From Paludibacter jiangxiensis (lineage in GTDB: Bacteria; Bacteroidota; Bacteroidia; Bacteroidales; Paludibacteraceae), in the NCBI RefSeq assembly GCF_001618385.1, contig NZ_BDCR01000004.1, forward strand, positions 372,001 to 436,000: a DNA stretch of 64,000 nt, given 5' to 3'. Shown here piece after piece: positions 17,397 through 26,924 of the stretch. Each line of letters opens with the position of its first letter. Position 1 is the first letter of the stretch. The notes beneath the pieces are model-generated. The model did not search any database and was not told the DNA's origin. It saw only the letters and a program-made list of their open reading frames with translations. The translations under genes were made by a program, and so were the position numbers.

Positions 17397-17987
17397 CTAA
17401 GTTTCTTTCTCTAACGCAGAATCGTTTAGCCTGAATGTTTCTATTGGTTTGTATTGCGAACCATCAGGCGACAAAATGCTTTCATACAAAACAACCGATT
17501 GTCCTTTACAGACTATTGGTAACATGTTTGTCATTTCGTCAATTGTATTTACAAGTTGCGGAGTCGCTATTTGCCGGGATGCAAACCGTCCAACTGTAAT
17601 GTGGGGCACAAAAGGCTGTTTGTCGGCGAAAAAGCCAATAGAAGCCAAAGCCTGATCGATTTCGTTTTTTAAGGCAATCAGACTGTCTGATTTGTCGATA
17701 CCCAGCCAAAGTACCCGCGGATTACGTTCCGAATAAAATATCCCTGTCGAATTAATAGCAAAGGTAAAGCTCCGCAAATTGTCTGTTATGGCAAAAATAG
17801 TGTCTTGTATGACGGAAACCTGTTGTGTGGAAATCTGCCCGAAAAAGAAAAGCGTCAGATGAAGATCGTCCGTCGATATCCATCTGATACGATAGTCTGA
17901 TAAATCCGATTTCAGTTGGTTTATAGCTTCGGTAACGAGTGTTTCTCCATTGTATGGAATAGCAAGAAAAACTCTTTTTGTTTTCAT
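17397..17987 (-). CDS. thpR: RNA 2',3'-cyclic phosphodiesterase (ThpR)
   Basis: A 196-residue 2H phosphoesterase. Both catalytic HxTx motifs are present: HLTL in DLHLTLFFFG and HITV in FVPHITVGRF, spaced as in ThpR/LigT proteins. The N-terminus MKTKRVFLAIPYN matches the family's first strand. ThpR opens 2',3'-cyclic phosphates at RNA or tRNA-half ends to 2'-phosphates; the cellular role in bacteria is uncertain. It follows pdxH by 24 nt, so the two are likely cotranscribed. Confidence 0.88.
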   Translation of the reverse strand: MKTKRVFLAIPYNGETLVTEAINQLKSDLSDYRIRWISTDDLHLTLFFFGQISTQQVSVIQDTIFAITDNLRSFTFAINSTGIFYSERNPRVLWLGIDKSDSLIALKNEIDQALASIGFFADKQPFVPHITVGRFASRQIATPQLVNTIDEMTNMLPIVCKGQSVVLYESILSPDGSQYKPIETFRLNDSALEKET

Positions 17988-18011
17988 TTGGCTAATTCAA
18001 TACAGGCAGAA

Positions 18012-18701
18012 TTATGGAGAAAGACGTTGTTTGGTCCAGGTATTATCTGCTTGCAATTCGTATAGTATTCTATCGTGTAATCGGTTAGATCTTCCCAGCC
18101 AGAATTCCACTTTGGTAGGTGCCAGGCAATATCCTCCCCAGTTTTCTGGACGAGGCACCGGTTTTCCGCTGAATTCTTTTTCGATATCTTCCATGCGCAG
18201 TTCTAATTCATGTCTGGAGTTCACCGGCTGACTCTGCATTGAAGCCCATGCACTGATCTGGCTCCCTCTTGGGCGACTGCTAAAATAATGATTTGCTTCT
18301 ATCGGAGGAATGCGATGAACGATGCCTTCTATTCTCACTTGTTTATACAATTCAAGCCACAGAAAAGTAAGTGAAGCATAATTATTTGCTTCAAGTTCAT
18401 GCGATTTACGACTGGAGTAATTGGTGTAGAAGATAAAACCGCGTTCATCAAAGCCTTTTAACAAGACAACTCTTCCGGATGGTTTCCCATCGGGAGTTGC
18501 CGTTGCTAGGTGCATTGCGTTGGGTTCCCGCAATTTATTGCTTACAGCTTCATTGAACCAGACTTCAAACTGGTCTATCGGGTTTTCTTTAAGATCCGAT
18601 TCCGCTATTCCGTTGGATATGTATTCGTTGCGAAAATTGGCAACCAATTGACGAAGAGATTTACCTTGTATTTGCCCGGATATACTTTTGAAAAAATTCA
18701 T
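18012..18701 (-). CDS. pdxH: Pyridoxamine 5'-phosphate oxidase
   Basis: A 229-residue FMN enzyme that oxidises pyridoxine or pyridoxamine phosphate to pyridoxal 5'-phosphate. Family motifs include the AMHLATATPDGKPSGRVVLLKGFDE FMN-binding region, YTNYSSRKSHEL, FSSRPRGSQISAWAS, and the C-terminal EFWLGRSNRLHDR signature. Length is normal. A TAnnTTTG box on the minus strand (18706-18713) lies only 5 nt upstream of the ATG, so the mRNA may be leaderless or transcribed from further upstream. PdxJ, the ring-forming enzyme of the same pathway, is encoded separately at 33.2 kb. Confidence 0.93.
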   Translation of the reverse strand: MNFFKSISGQIQGKSLRQLVANFRNEYISNGIAESDLKENPIDQFEVWFNEAVSNKLREPNAMHLATATPDGKPSGRVVLLKGFDERGFIFYTNYSSRKSHELEANNYASLTFLWLELYKQVRIEGIVHRIPPIEANHYFSSRPRGSQISAWASMQSQPVNSRHELELRMEDIEKEFSGKPVPRPENWGGYCLAPTKVEFWLGRSNRLHDRILYELQADNTWTKQRLSP

Positions 18702-18740
18702 TCTACAAAAATAGTATTGTTGCTACATTATGAATGCAGG

Positions 18741-19118
18741 TTAGTTGTTGTTAAACCGCAAATAGTTTATGACTTTTTGAGAAAAGCCATCACATTTTGT
18801 GTTTTTAAAGTCAATAGATAAGTACTCTTTATTCATGTAATAAAGATGTGTAGTCGGAGGTGAGTAATAATCTTCCGAACCGGCATATATCAACGTAATA
18901 GAATCACCTTTCAGTTGATATTGATACTGTTCATTGTGAACACTGGCATTTGAATGGTATACGACACCTGTATTTGAATCAAACGTCAACGTGTCTGCCA
19001 TATCTCTTGCAATCCATCGGCCAACTATATTAATATTATTGGGCATTGGCAGATCATTGTTACAACTTATAAATCCGATGGTAATCAATGATAGAATAAC
19101 AAAATAATAAAATTTCAT
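18741..19118 (-). CDS. Small hypothetical lipoprotein
   Basis: A 125-residue protein when started at ATG 19118, giving a lipoprotein signal peptide with lipobox ITIGFISC (the Cys is about residue 19); a longer frame from 19154 would bury this signal. The mature part includes VGRWIARDMADTLTFDSNTG and KGDSITLIYAG, which look like a small beta-barrel (lipocalin-like) layout seen in many Bacteroidetes lipoproteins. No specific function. It precedes pdxH by 39 nt. Confidence 0.65.
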   Translation of the reverse strand: MKFYYFVILSLITIGFISCNNDLPMPNNINIVGRWIARDMADTLTFDSNTGVVYHSNASVHNEQYQYQLKGDSITLIYAGSEDYYSPPTTHLYYMNKEYLSIDFKNTKCDGFSQKVINYLRFNNN

Positions 19119-19394
19119 AATGGTAAGATTGAACTGATTCGTATGCTTAATCAAATTAATCTTACGCCCTTCAGTTGGGTTTTCTCTTTAGATTATTCGG
19201 TACTTATTGACCGAAAGGATACTTAAACGGTTTTATCTGCTTCTCTAAGCTTTTTTATAACCGACTTCTTAATGGATTTATATCACAAAGATAATGCCTG
19301 ATTAACGATTTTTTACTCTTAATTGATAATTTTTTTTCGCGATTTTTCTATGATTTCTAACTCATAATCATTTCTGTTGAACAGCCTTATTCGT

Positions 19395-19402
19395 TACCTT
19401 TG
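19395..19402 (+). promoter_or_regulatory. -7 element of pabB-pabC
   Basis: TACCTTTG is an exact TAnnTTTG match ending 18 nt before the pabB ATG at 19421. A TTG at 19377 is closer than the usual 19-nt spacing. Nothing else was recognised in 19155-19420 beyond AT-rich sequence. Confidence 0.5.
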
Positions 19403-19420
19403 TAGAGCAATAAAAAAAGG

Positions 19421-20407
19421 ATGAATAAAACAATTACGGTAACAAAAGAACTTGCAATTCGCACAATGAATTTCTGGGGCTCGGAAGGACGTCCATTCTT
19501 GTTTGTTATTGATTTTCTGCAAAATGAACCCATTGTTCTTGCACTTGATGAAATAAACGAGCAACAGTTTCTTTTCAAAACTCCGTTGCTGTCTAATGTA
19601 AATCCTTGTTCGTCCGGTCTTCCGATAGAAATTGAAGCTTTTCCGATGCCTAAAGAGGAATATGAGGGTCAATTTAAAAAAGTCTTAGCGGAAATACGTC
19701 GTGGCAATAGTTTTGTAGTGAATCTTACCTGCCAGACACCGATAAAATGTAATACGTCAACGCACCATATTTTCCACGCGTCAAAATCAAAATATGGACT
19801 TTGGTATAAAGATCATTTTGTGTGTTTTTCTCCAGAGACATTTGTACAAATAGAAGATGGTTGCATTAAGACTTTTCCCATGAAAGGCACAATTGATGCT
19901 AACAAGCCTAATGCAGCGGAGGATATTCTGAATGACGAAAAAGAAAAAGCAGAACACAATTGCGTGGTTGATCTTTTACGCAATGACCTTAGCATGATAG
20001 CCGAGAATGTAGAAGTGACCCGTTATCGGTATATTGATAAAGTATTAACTGAAAAAGGAGCTCTTTTGCAGGTAAGTTCTGAAATAACCGGCATATTGAA
20101 TGCTGACTATAAGAATCATTTGGGAGATATCATTTTTTCTATGCTACCCGCAGGTTCAATAACAGGTGCGCCAAAGATTAAAACCACAGAAATTATTCTT
20201 GATGCTGAAAACTATGATCGTGGTTATTATTCAGGAGTATTTGGTGTTTTCGATGGTCATAAACTTGATAGCGCCGTGATGATTCGCTTTATAGAAGAAA
20301 CGGCGCAAGGTCTCGTATTTAAGAGCGGAGGTGGAATTACTGCCAAAAGTAATCTGGACAATGAGTATAACGAAATGAATGCTAAAGTATATGTGTCTGC
20401 TACTTGA
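19421..20407 (+). CDS. pabB: Aminodeoxychorismate synthase component I
   Basis: A 328-residue chorismate-binding enzyme that converts chorismate plus ammonia to aminodeoxychorismate for folate. Signatures are the MKGTID motif with the lysine characteristic of PabB, EKAEHNCVVDLLRNDLSMIA, LPAGSITGAPKIKT, and GYYSGVFGVFDGHKLDSAVMIR. It is shorter than E. coli PabB because the N-terminal extension and the glutamine amidotransferase are absent; the amidotransferase must be encoded elsewhere. Its 3' end overlaps pabC by 29 nt, implying translational coupling. Confidence 0.9.
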   Translation: MNKTITVTKELAIRTMNFWGSEGRPFLFVIDFLQNEPIVLALDEINEQQFLFKTPLLSNVNPCSSGLPIEIEAFPMPKEEYEGQFKKVLAEIRRGNSFVVNLTCQTPIKCNTSTHHIFHASKSKYGLWYKDHFVCFSPETFVQIEDGCIKTFPMKGTIDANKPNAAEDILNDEKEKAEHNCVVDLLRNDLSMIAENVEVTRYRYIDKVLTEKGALLQVSSEITGILNADYKNHLGDIIFSMLPAGSITGAPKIKTTEIILDAENYDRGYYSGVFGVFDGHKLDSAVMIRFIEETAQGLVFKSGGGITAKSNLDNEYNEMNAKVYVSAT

Positions 20408-20987
20408 AAGTATTAAAGTTGAAAATGGGCGTCCTTGTAATCTGGAAGATCATATAAACAGAATGAATAATTCGAGAAGGTGTCTATTTGGAATACAGAA
20501 TCCTATCATTCTCTCAGATCAACTATTTGATAAAGAGATAAAAGGAGTTGCAAAATGCCGGATTGTTTATTCCGAAACAATTCATTCTGTAGATAGCCTC
20601 CCTTACACGCCCCGTCTGATCAATACACTATATCTGATAGAAAAAAACGATATCGATTACACATACAAATATGCAGACAGAAGCGCATTTCAAAATTTAC
20701 CGGCGCACGCTCCTGACGAAGACTTTCTCATCGTAAAAAATGGGTATATTACCGATACCACCTTTTCTAATATAGTGTTTTTTGACGGGAACCAATGGGT
20801 TACACCTTCCACTTACCTGCTTAACGGTACACAACGCCAACGATTATTGAGAGAAGGGCGCATTGTTAGTCGTAATATTAAAGCCGATGATCTGGATTCT
20901 TTCCTTTATGCTCGTTTAATAAACGCAATGCTCGATTTTGATTCTGCTCCGTTTATTGAAATGTCTGCTATCAGGGTTTCTCAATAA
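20379..20987 (+). CDS. pabC: Class IV aminotransferase, probable aminodeoxychorismate lyase
   Basis: A 202-residue fold-type IV PLP enzyme. The PLP-binding lysine is in TYKYADRSAF, and the glutamate/cofactor loop reads KNGYITDTTFSNIVFF with LLNGTQRQRLL after it. Position after and overlapping pabB indicates the aminodeoxychorismate lyase that releases pyruvate and 4-aminobenzoate. The protein is short (E. coli PabC has 269 residues), as usual for this Bacteroidetes subgroup. The ATG at 20379 lies inside pabB; a later ATG at 20391 is also possible. Confidence 0.85.
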   Translation: MLKYMCLLLESIKVENGRPCNLEDHINRMNNSRRCLFGIQNPIILSDQLFDKEIKGVAKCRIVYSETIHSVDSLPYTPRLINTLYLIEKNDIDYTYKYADRSAFQNLPAHAPDEDFLIVKNGYITDTTFSNIVFFDGNQWVTPSTYLLNGTQRQRLLREGRIVSRNIKADDLDSFLYARLINAMLDFDSAPFIEMSAIRVSQ

Positions 20988-21417
20988 TCAATTAAGAGAA
21001 AGATTTACTCTATTGGTGGGTTTCAAATGTTTTTTTAATAAACAAACAGACGAACGATAATGAACTGATAGAATATGTTTTTAAGTCTGTTCTTCTAAGA
21101 TACCGGCAAAACTTTATATAGATTTATTTGCTCTTCGCAAGTGTTTTACTATTAAATAATGTTTTATTTATTATGTGTGATTATAATCCGGTTGCAGATT
21201 CACAAATCTACAACCGGATTTCTTTTTGGATAACTTTTCGACAATGTAAAAAAATTATATGTCTAATATTCTGATAGATGTATTTTTTTTTGGAAAACTT
21301 CTCAAAAATAGTAGTCAAAATATTTTTCTTTTCGAATAATCTATCGTATCATTGTATTCTGAAAAACGAACAATACAACTGAACAATAAACGCCTTATAA
21401 TTAAAACTTTTTGACAA
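20988..21417 (+). other. 430-nt intergenic region before nrdJ
   Basis: It holds the pabBC terminator (listed separately) and AT-rich sequence. I see no convincing NrdR box or cobalamin riboswitch ahead of this B12-dependent reductase. TATCATTG at about 21347-21354 is a one-mismatch -7 candidate 64 nt before the start. Confidence 0.4.
21185..21227 (+). terminator. Terminator of pabBC
   Basis: Stem of ten plus five pairs with one internal mismatch (21185-21200 with 21205-21220), a short loop, then TCTTTTT. Strong intrinsic terminator about 200 nt after pabC. Confidence 0.85.
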
Positions 21418-23985
21418 GTGGAAAAGCAAACTTATTCTTACGATGAAGCATTTCAGTCCTCCCTTGAATATTTTCAGGGAGACGAGTTGGCCGCACGCGT
21501 GTGGGTAACTAAATATGCACTCAAAGATTCGTTCGGCAATCTTTATGAAAAGAATCCGGATGACATGCACCATCGCATTGCATCTGAAATTGCACGTATA
21601 GAATCAAATTATCCCAATCCGTTGTCGCACGATGAACTTTTTGACCTTTTGAAAGGGTTTAAGTACATTGTGCCACAAGGTAGTCCTATGACTGGAATCG
21701 GGAACGAATTTCAGGTTGCATCACTTTCAAATTGTTTTGTAATTGGTTTCGATGGAGATGCCGATTCTTACGGAGCTATTATTAAGTTGGACGAAGAACA
21801 GGTTCAACTGATGAAACGCCGCGGTGGAGTAGGGCACGACCTTTCTCATATCCGCCCCAAAGGTTCACCCGTTAAAAACTCTGCTCTTACATCTACTGGC
21901 TTGGTGCCGTTTATGGAACGTTATTCCAATTCAACCCGTGAGGTGGCACAGGATGGCCGTCGTGGAGCTTTGATGTTGAGCGTTTCCATAAAACACCCTG
22001 ATTCAGAATCTTTTATTGATGCAAAACTGGAACAGGGCAAAGTAACCGGTGCTAACGTATCGGTAAAAGTGCATGATGATTTCATGCAAGCGGTTGTAAA
22101 TAACACACCTTTCAATCAGCAATATCCTATTAACTCTGCGAATCCTACGGTCATTAAAGAAATTGACGCCAATGTTTTGTGGAAGAAAATCATTCATAAC
22201 GCATGGAAATCGGCAGAACCAGGTGTGCTTTTCTGGGACACGATTCTAAAAGAGTCGGTTCCTGATTGTTATGCAGATATGGGATTCAGAACTGTGTCTA
22301 CCAATCCTTGTGGCGAAATTCCTTTGTGTCCTTATGATAGCTGCCGCTTGTTGGCAATCAATCTGTACTCGTATGTTGTAAATCCGTTTACGAAAGATGC
22401 TTATTTTGATTTTGACTTGTTCAAAAAGCATGTGGCATTCTCTCAGCGTATCATGGATGACATAATCGACCTGGAAATGGAAAAGATCGATAGGATACTT
22501 GAGAAAGTTAAATCTGATCCTGAAAGCGAAGATATAAAGCTTACTGAGGTACAATTGTGGGAAAAGATTAAACGTAAAACTGCCATGGGTCGCCGTACCG
22601 GTGTGGGCACTACAGCCGAAGGCGATATGTTGGCCGCATTAGGTTTGATTTATGGTACAGACGAAGCGACGGACTTCTCTGAAAAAGTACATAAAACAGT
22701 AGCATTAGCTGCTTATGCTTCATCTGTTGAAATGGCGAAGGAACGTGGTGCTTTTGAAATATATGACACTAAACGTGAGGCCGGCAATCCTTACATCAAC
22801 AGACTGAAAGAGGCTGATCCTAAATTATATCAGGACATGGCGAAATACGGACGTCGAAATATCGCCTGTCTAACCATCGCGCCAACAGGAACAACCAGCA
22901 TGATGACGCAAACTACATCAGGCATTGAACCTGCATTCTCATGCTACTATAAACGCCGCAGGAAGGTGAATCCAAATGATCCTGAAGTACGTGTGGACTT
23001 TGTTGATGAAGTAGGCGATACCTGGGAAGAGTATTTTGTATTCCACCACAAATTTGTGACTTGGATGGAAGCCAATGGTTATTCTACAACCAAACATTAT
23101 TCTGACGAAGAACTGGAAGAAATGCTTGCTAAATCGCCATACAACAAAGCAACTTCTGCTGATGTTGACTGGCTGAAAAAAGTACAGATGCAGGGACGTA
23201 TTCAAAAATGGGTCGACCACTCCATTAGCGTTACAATCAACCTTCCATCGGATGTAACAGAAGAATTGGTGGAAACATTATACGTTGAAGCCTGGAAGTC
23301 CGGATGCAAAGGTTGTACCGTTTACCGTGAAGGATCTCGTGCCGGAGTACTTGTTTCTGCGAGCAAAGACAAGAAAAAAGAAGACGAAGAAACAGAAGAA
23401 AAGCAGGAAAAAGACAAAAAATGCTTCTGTTATACCGAAGTATCAGTTCGCCCTAAAGAACTCGACTGCGACGTGGTTCGTTTTCAGAATAACAAAGAAA
23501 AATGGATTGCTTTTGTCGGCATCATGAACGATCGTCCGTATGAAATCTTTACTGGTTTGTCGGATGATGAAGATGGTATCTTATTGCCAAAAAATGTAAC
23601 GGAAGGTAAGATCATTAAGAATGTATCAGAAGACGGATCAAAACGTTATGACTTCCAGTTCACTAATAAACGTGGTTACAAAACGACGGTAGAGGGTTTG
23701 TCTCACAAATTCGACCCTGAATTCTGGAACTATGCAAAACTGATTTCCGGCGTATTGCGTTATGGAATGCCTATCGATCAGGTTATAAAATTGGTATCCG
23801 GATTACAACTCAATAGCGAGTCAATCAATACCTGGAAAAACGGGGTTGAACGTGCATTGAAAAAATACATCCCTGATGGTACGACCATAGAAGGCAAACA
23901 GTGTCCTAACTGCGGACAGGAAACCCTGATTTATCAGGAAGGCTGCCTATCTTGTAAATCATGTGGTTATTCACGATGCGGTTAA
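21418..23985 (+). CDS. nrdJ: Adenosylcobalamin-dependent (class II) ribonucleotide reductase
   Basis: An 855-residue enzyme reducing ribonucleotides with adenosylcobalamin, independent of oxygen. Motifs: the first redox cysteine region QVASLSNCFVIGF, the radical cysteine/glutamate motif NPCGEIPLCPYDSCR, GTTAEGDMLAALGL, and the phosphate-binding TIAPTGTTSMM. A Lys/Glu-rich linker (about 648-672) leads into a TSCPD-type domain, and the tail carries zinc-ribbon cysteines (CPNCG and CLSCKSCGYSRCG), which include the shuttle pair that re-reduces the active site. The start is GTG at 21418. The gene stands alone between two terminators and its B12 requirement is fitting for an anaerobe. Confidence 0.93.
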   Translation: MEKQTYSYDEAFQSSLEYFQGDELAARVWVTKYALKDSFGNLYEKNPDDMHHRIASEIARIESNYPNPLSHDELFDLLKGFKYIVPQGSPMTGIGNEFQVASLSNCFVIGFDGDADSYGAIIKLDEEQVQLMKRRGGVGHDLSHIRPKGSPVKNSALTSTGLVPFMERYSNSTREVAQDGRRGALMLSVSIKHPDSESFIDAKLEQGKVTGANVSVKVHDDFMQAVVNNTPFNQQYPINSANPTVIKEIDANVLWKKIIHNAWKSAEPGVLFWDTILKESVPDCYADMGFRTVSTNPCGEIPLCPYDSCRLLAINLYSYVVNPFTKDAYFDFDLFKKHVAFSQRIMDDIIDLEMEKIDRILEKVKSDPESEDIKLTEVQLWEKIKRKTAMGRRTGVGTTAEGDMLAALGLIYGTDEATDFSEKVHKTVALAAYASSVEMAKERGAFEIYDTKREAGNPYINRLKEADPKLYQDMAKYGRRNIACLTIAPTGTTSMMTQTTSGIEPAFSCYYKRRRKVNPNDPEVRVDFVDEVGDTWEEYFVFHHKFVTWMEANGYSTTKHYSDEELEEMLAKSPYNKATSADVDWLKKVQMQGRIQKWVDHSISVTINLPSDVTEELVETLYVEAWKSGCKGCTVYREGSRAGVLVSASKDKKKEDEETEEKQEKDKKCFCYTEVSVRPKELDCDVVRFQNNKEKWIAFVGIMNDRPYEIFTGLSDDEDGILLPKNVTEGKIIKNVSEDGSKRYDFQFTNKRGYKTTVEGLSHKFDPEFWNYAKLISGVLRYGMPIDQVIKLVSGLQLNSESINTWKNGVERALKKYIPDGTTIEGKQCPNCGQETLIYQEGCLSCKSCGYSRCG

Positions 23986-24003
23986 CGATTTGACAATAAA
24001 TAG

Positions 24004-24042
24004 AAAGGAGAAGTGCTTTTTGTACTTCTCCTTTATTGTTTT
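24004..24042 (+). terminator. Terminator of nrdJ
   Basis: Perfect 11-bp stem (24004-24014 with 24024-24034), 9-nt loop, then ATTGTTTT, 18 nt after the stop codon. Confidence 0.88.
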
Positions 24043-24117
24043 ATACCGCCTGGTTATATGCAAACTTTATTGCCTCGTATTCTTTAGAATTAAATTGCAG
24101 AAAAAATTCTTTATTCT

Positions 24118-24148
24118 TTTGTGAAACCAAGGCTTTTAGCTACATTTG
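24118..24148 (+). promoter_or_regulatory. Promoter of the sdhCAB operon
   Basis: TTTG at 24118-24121 and TACATTTG at 24141-24148 with a 19-nt spacer: one of the best Bacteroidetes consensus promoters here. The leader is about 115 nt, AT-rich, with no recognised structure. Confidence 0.85.
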
Positions 24149-24268
24149 CAGTGCATTTTAAAATAGGTTCTTTAGGTTCAATAAGCCTCATTTACAAAAG
24201 ATTAAGGCAAAACAAATTAACATTCTGCTTATTATTATCCTTTCAATAAACATCAATTCAAAACTGTT

Positions 24269-24940
24269 ATGAAGTTATTTATTATCGATTCTTCGATTGG
24301 AAGAAAGCTCATTATGAGTTTGTCAGGGCTATTCCTATTTGTCTTTTTGACCTTGCACACCTTTCTCAACATGTTGTTGTTGGCTGGGCCTGCAACGTAT
24401 CAGGCAGGATGTGAATTTATGGAATTGCCTGTTGTTACAGTAATGGTACCCATTCTGGCTGCCGGTTTCTTTGTTCACATTGCTTATGGTATCTGGTTGT
24501 CATGGATGAACTTACGCGCTCGTGGCGAAGTGGGTTATGCTTCCGGCAAAAAATCACAAACAACATCATGGGCTGCCCGCAACATGTTTGTTTTAGGCGC
24601 TATCGTTTTGTTGTTCATTGCGTTGCACTTAACTCATTTCTGGGCTAAAATGCAGTTGCAAGCCTTTATGGGTGGTGCAGAACAAGTACATGCAGAGGAA
24701 GCTTACGGTTTGGTAGCTACTTTGTTGCGCAATCCGGTTTATAACCTTTTGTACATTGCTTGGTACTGGGTATTGTGGTTTCACCTTACACACGGTTTCT
24801 GGAGCGCATTTCAAACCATCGGTGTCAACAACAGCAAATGGCAACCTCGTTTGCAGGTAATCGGCATTATTTACGCAACTATCCTTATTGCTTGCCTTAC
24901 CGGTATTAATGTTTACTTCTTATTAGGATGCGGAGCTTAA
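24269..24940 (+). CDS. sdhC: Succinate dehydrogenase / fumarate reductase cytochrome b subunit
   Basis: A 223-residue membrane protein with five hydrophobic segments, matching the single-subunit di-haem cytochrome b558 anchors of type B succinate:quinone oxidoreductases. Conserved histidines sit in membrane contexts (TLHTFLN, FFVHIAYG, ALHLTHFWA, WFHLTHGFWSAFQ), as needed for two haem b groups. It anchors SdhA and SdhB to the inner membrane and exchanges electrons with the menaquinone pool. In anaerobic Bacteroidales this complex mainly works as a fumarate reductase feeding succinate and propionate formation. First gene of a three-gene operon, 38 nt before sdhA. Confidence 0.92.
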   Translation: MKLFIIDSSIGRKLIMSLSGLFLFVFLTLHTFLNMLLLAGPATYQAGCEFMELPVVTVMVPILAAGFFVHIAYGIWLSWMNLRARGEVGYASGKKSQTTSWAARNMFVLGAIVLLFIALHLTHFWAKMQLQAFMGGAEQVHAEEAYGLVATLLRNPVYNLLYIAWYWVLWFHLTHGFWSAFQTIGVNNSKWQPRLQVIGIIYATILIACLTGINVYFLLGCGA

Positions 24941-24978
24941 TCTCTTCTTTATTTCAGAATACAATAAACAGATAAGAT

Positions 24979-26919
24979 ATGACACAAATTAATTCTAAAA
25001 TTCCCGAAGGGAAGTTAGCTGAAAAGTGGAACAACTATAAAGCCTCTCAGAAGCTCGTCAACCCGGCAAATAAACGCCGTTTGGACGTTATTGTTGTAGG
25101 TACAGGTTTGGCCGGTGCTTCAGCTGCCGCATCACTTGGTGAACTCGGCTTTAATGTTTTGAACTTCTGTATCCAGGATTCACCCCGTCGTGCTCACTCT
25201 ATTGCTGCACAGGGTGGTATCAATGCTGCTAAAAACTACACAAACGATGGTGACTCTGTTTACCGTCTTTTCTACGATACAATCAAAGGTGGTGACTATC
25301 GTGCCCGCGAAGCAAACGTTTATCGTTTGGCCGAAGTTTCCAACTGTATTATTGACCAATGTGTTGCTCAGGGTGTTCCTTTTGCACGCGAATACGGAGG
25401 TTTGCTCGACAACCGTTCTTTCGGTGGCGCTCAGGTATCACGTACCTTCTATGCTAAAGGTCAAACAGGACAACAGTTGTTGTTAGGTGCTTATTCCGCT
25501 CTTAGCCGTCAGGTTGGTAAAGGTTCTGTAAAACTTTACACCCGTTACGAAATGATGGATGTTGTAGTGGTTGATGGCAAAGCACGCGGTATTATTGCCC
25601 GTAACCTTCGCACCGGCCGTTTGGAACGTTTCTTTGGTCACGCAGTAGTTATTGCTACCGGTGGTTATGGAAATACCTTCTTCCTGTCTACAAATGCTAT
25701 GGGATCTAACGGATCTGCTGCAATTCAGGCATATAAGAAAGGTGCATATTTCGCAAATCCTTGCTACGCTCAGATCCACCCGACCTGTATTCCGGTTCAC
25801 GGTGAATTCCAGTCGAAACTGACGTTGATGTCAGAATCACTGCGTAACGACGGCCGTATCTGGACTCCGAAAAAGAAAGAAGATGCCGAAGCTATCCGTG
25901 CTGGTAAACTGAAACCTACTCAGATTGCAGAAGACGATCGCGATTACTATCTCGAACGTCGTTATCCTGCTTTTGGTAACCTGGTTCCACGTGACGTTGC
26001 CTCTCGTGCTGCAAAAGAACGTTGCGATGCCGGTTATGGTGTAGGTACAACAGGTCTCGCCGTTTACCTCGACTTCTCTGAAGCTATCAATCGTCTGGGC
26101 CGTGATGTTGTTGAAGCACGTTACGGTAACCTTTTCCAGATGTACTATAAAATCGTTGACGAAAATCCGTACGAAACTCCGATGATGATCTATCCGGCTA
26201 TCCACTACACAATGGGTGGTATCTGGGTTGATTACGAATGTATGACCAGTGTAGAAGGTCTGTTCGCCATCGGTGAAGCTAACTTCTCTGACCACGGTGC
26301 AAACCGTTTGGGTGCTTCTGCTTTGATGCAGGGCTTAGCTGACGGTTATTTCGTATTGCCATTCACTATTCAAAACTATTTGGCTGACGAAATTCGCACA
26401 CCGCGCATGAGTACCGAAAAAGAAGAATTTGTTGAAGCTGAAAACTCAGTACAATCAAAAATTCAGAAATTGATGTCAATCAAGGGTAACCGTTCGGTTG
26501 ATTCAATTCACAAAGATTTGGGTCATGTGATGTGGAACTTTGTGGGCATGGGCCGTACAAAAGAAAGCCTTGAAAAAGCGTTGGAAGAGATCAAACAAAT
26601 CAAGAAAGAATTCTGGAGCAACGTATTCATTCCTGGCGAAAGCGAAGATTTGAATACCGAGCTGGAAAAAGCTCTTCGTGTAGCTGACTTCATCGAAATC
26701 GGTTACTTGATGGCGAAAGATGCTCTTCACCGTGAAGAATCTTGCGGTGGTCACTTCCGCGAAGAATACCAGACAGAAGAAGGCGAAGCAAAACGTCAGG
26801 ACGACAAGTTCTCTTACGTAGCTTGCTGGAAATACGAAGGCGAAGATCAAGAGCCGACTCTTTTGAAAGAACCACTGGTATACGAATCTATTCATGTTCA
26901 ACAACGGAATTATAAGTAA
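24979..26919 (+). CDS. sdhA: Succinate dehydrogenase / fumarate reductase flavoprotein subunit
   Basis: A 646-residue flavoprotein that interconverts succinate and fumarate. The dinucleotide-binding motif is [12 protein letters not shown]; the covalent FAD histidine is in [11 protein letters not shown]; active-site segments include QIHPTCIP and the C-proximal [16 protein letters not shown]. Length (646) is that of the Bacteroidetes type B enzyme, longer than the E. coli subunits. The next gene sdhB begins 5 nt after its stop. Codons look strongly selected (highly regular CGT and GGT use), consistent with high expression. Confidence 0.95.
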   Translation: MTQINSKIPEGKLAEKWNNYKASQKLVNPANKRRLDVIVVGTGLAGASAAASLGELGFNVLNFCIQDSPRRAHSIAAQGGINAAKNYTNDGDSVYRLFYDTIKGGDYRAREANVYRLAEVSNCIIDQCVAQGVPFAREYGGLLDNRSFGGAQVSRTFYAKGQTGQQLLLGAYSALSRQVGKGSVKLYTRYEMMDVVVVDGKARGIIARNLRTGRLERFFGHAVVIATGGYGNTFFLSTNAMGSNGSAAIQAYKKGAYFANPCYAQIHPTCIPVHGEFQSKLTLMSESLRNDGRIWTPKKKEDAEAIRAGKLKPTQIAEDDRDYYLERRYPAFGNLVPRDVASRAAKERCDAGYGVGTTGLAVYLDFSEAINRLGRDVVEARYGNLFQMYYKIVDENPYETPMMIYPAIHYTMGGIWVDYECMTSVEGLFAIGEANFSDHGANRLGASALMQGLADGYFVLPFTIQNYLADEIRTPRMSTEKEEFVEAENSVQSKIQKLMSIKGNRSVDSIHKDLGHVMWNFVGMGRTKESLEKALEEIKQIKKEFWSNVFIPGESEDLNTELEKALRVADFIEIGYLMAKDALHREESCGGHFREEYQTEEGEAKRQDDKFSYVACWKYEGEDQEPTLLKEPLVYESIHVQQRNYK

Positions 26920-26924
26920 GCAAA

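Noticed and set aside
20988-21417. Cobalamin riboswitch or NrdR operator before the B12-dependent reductase
   Set aside because: Expected on functional grounds, but I could not find the B12-box-like conserved core or a convincing NrdR palindrome in the region.
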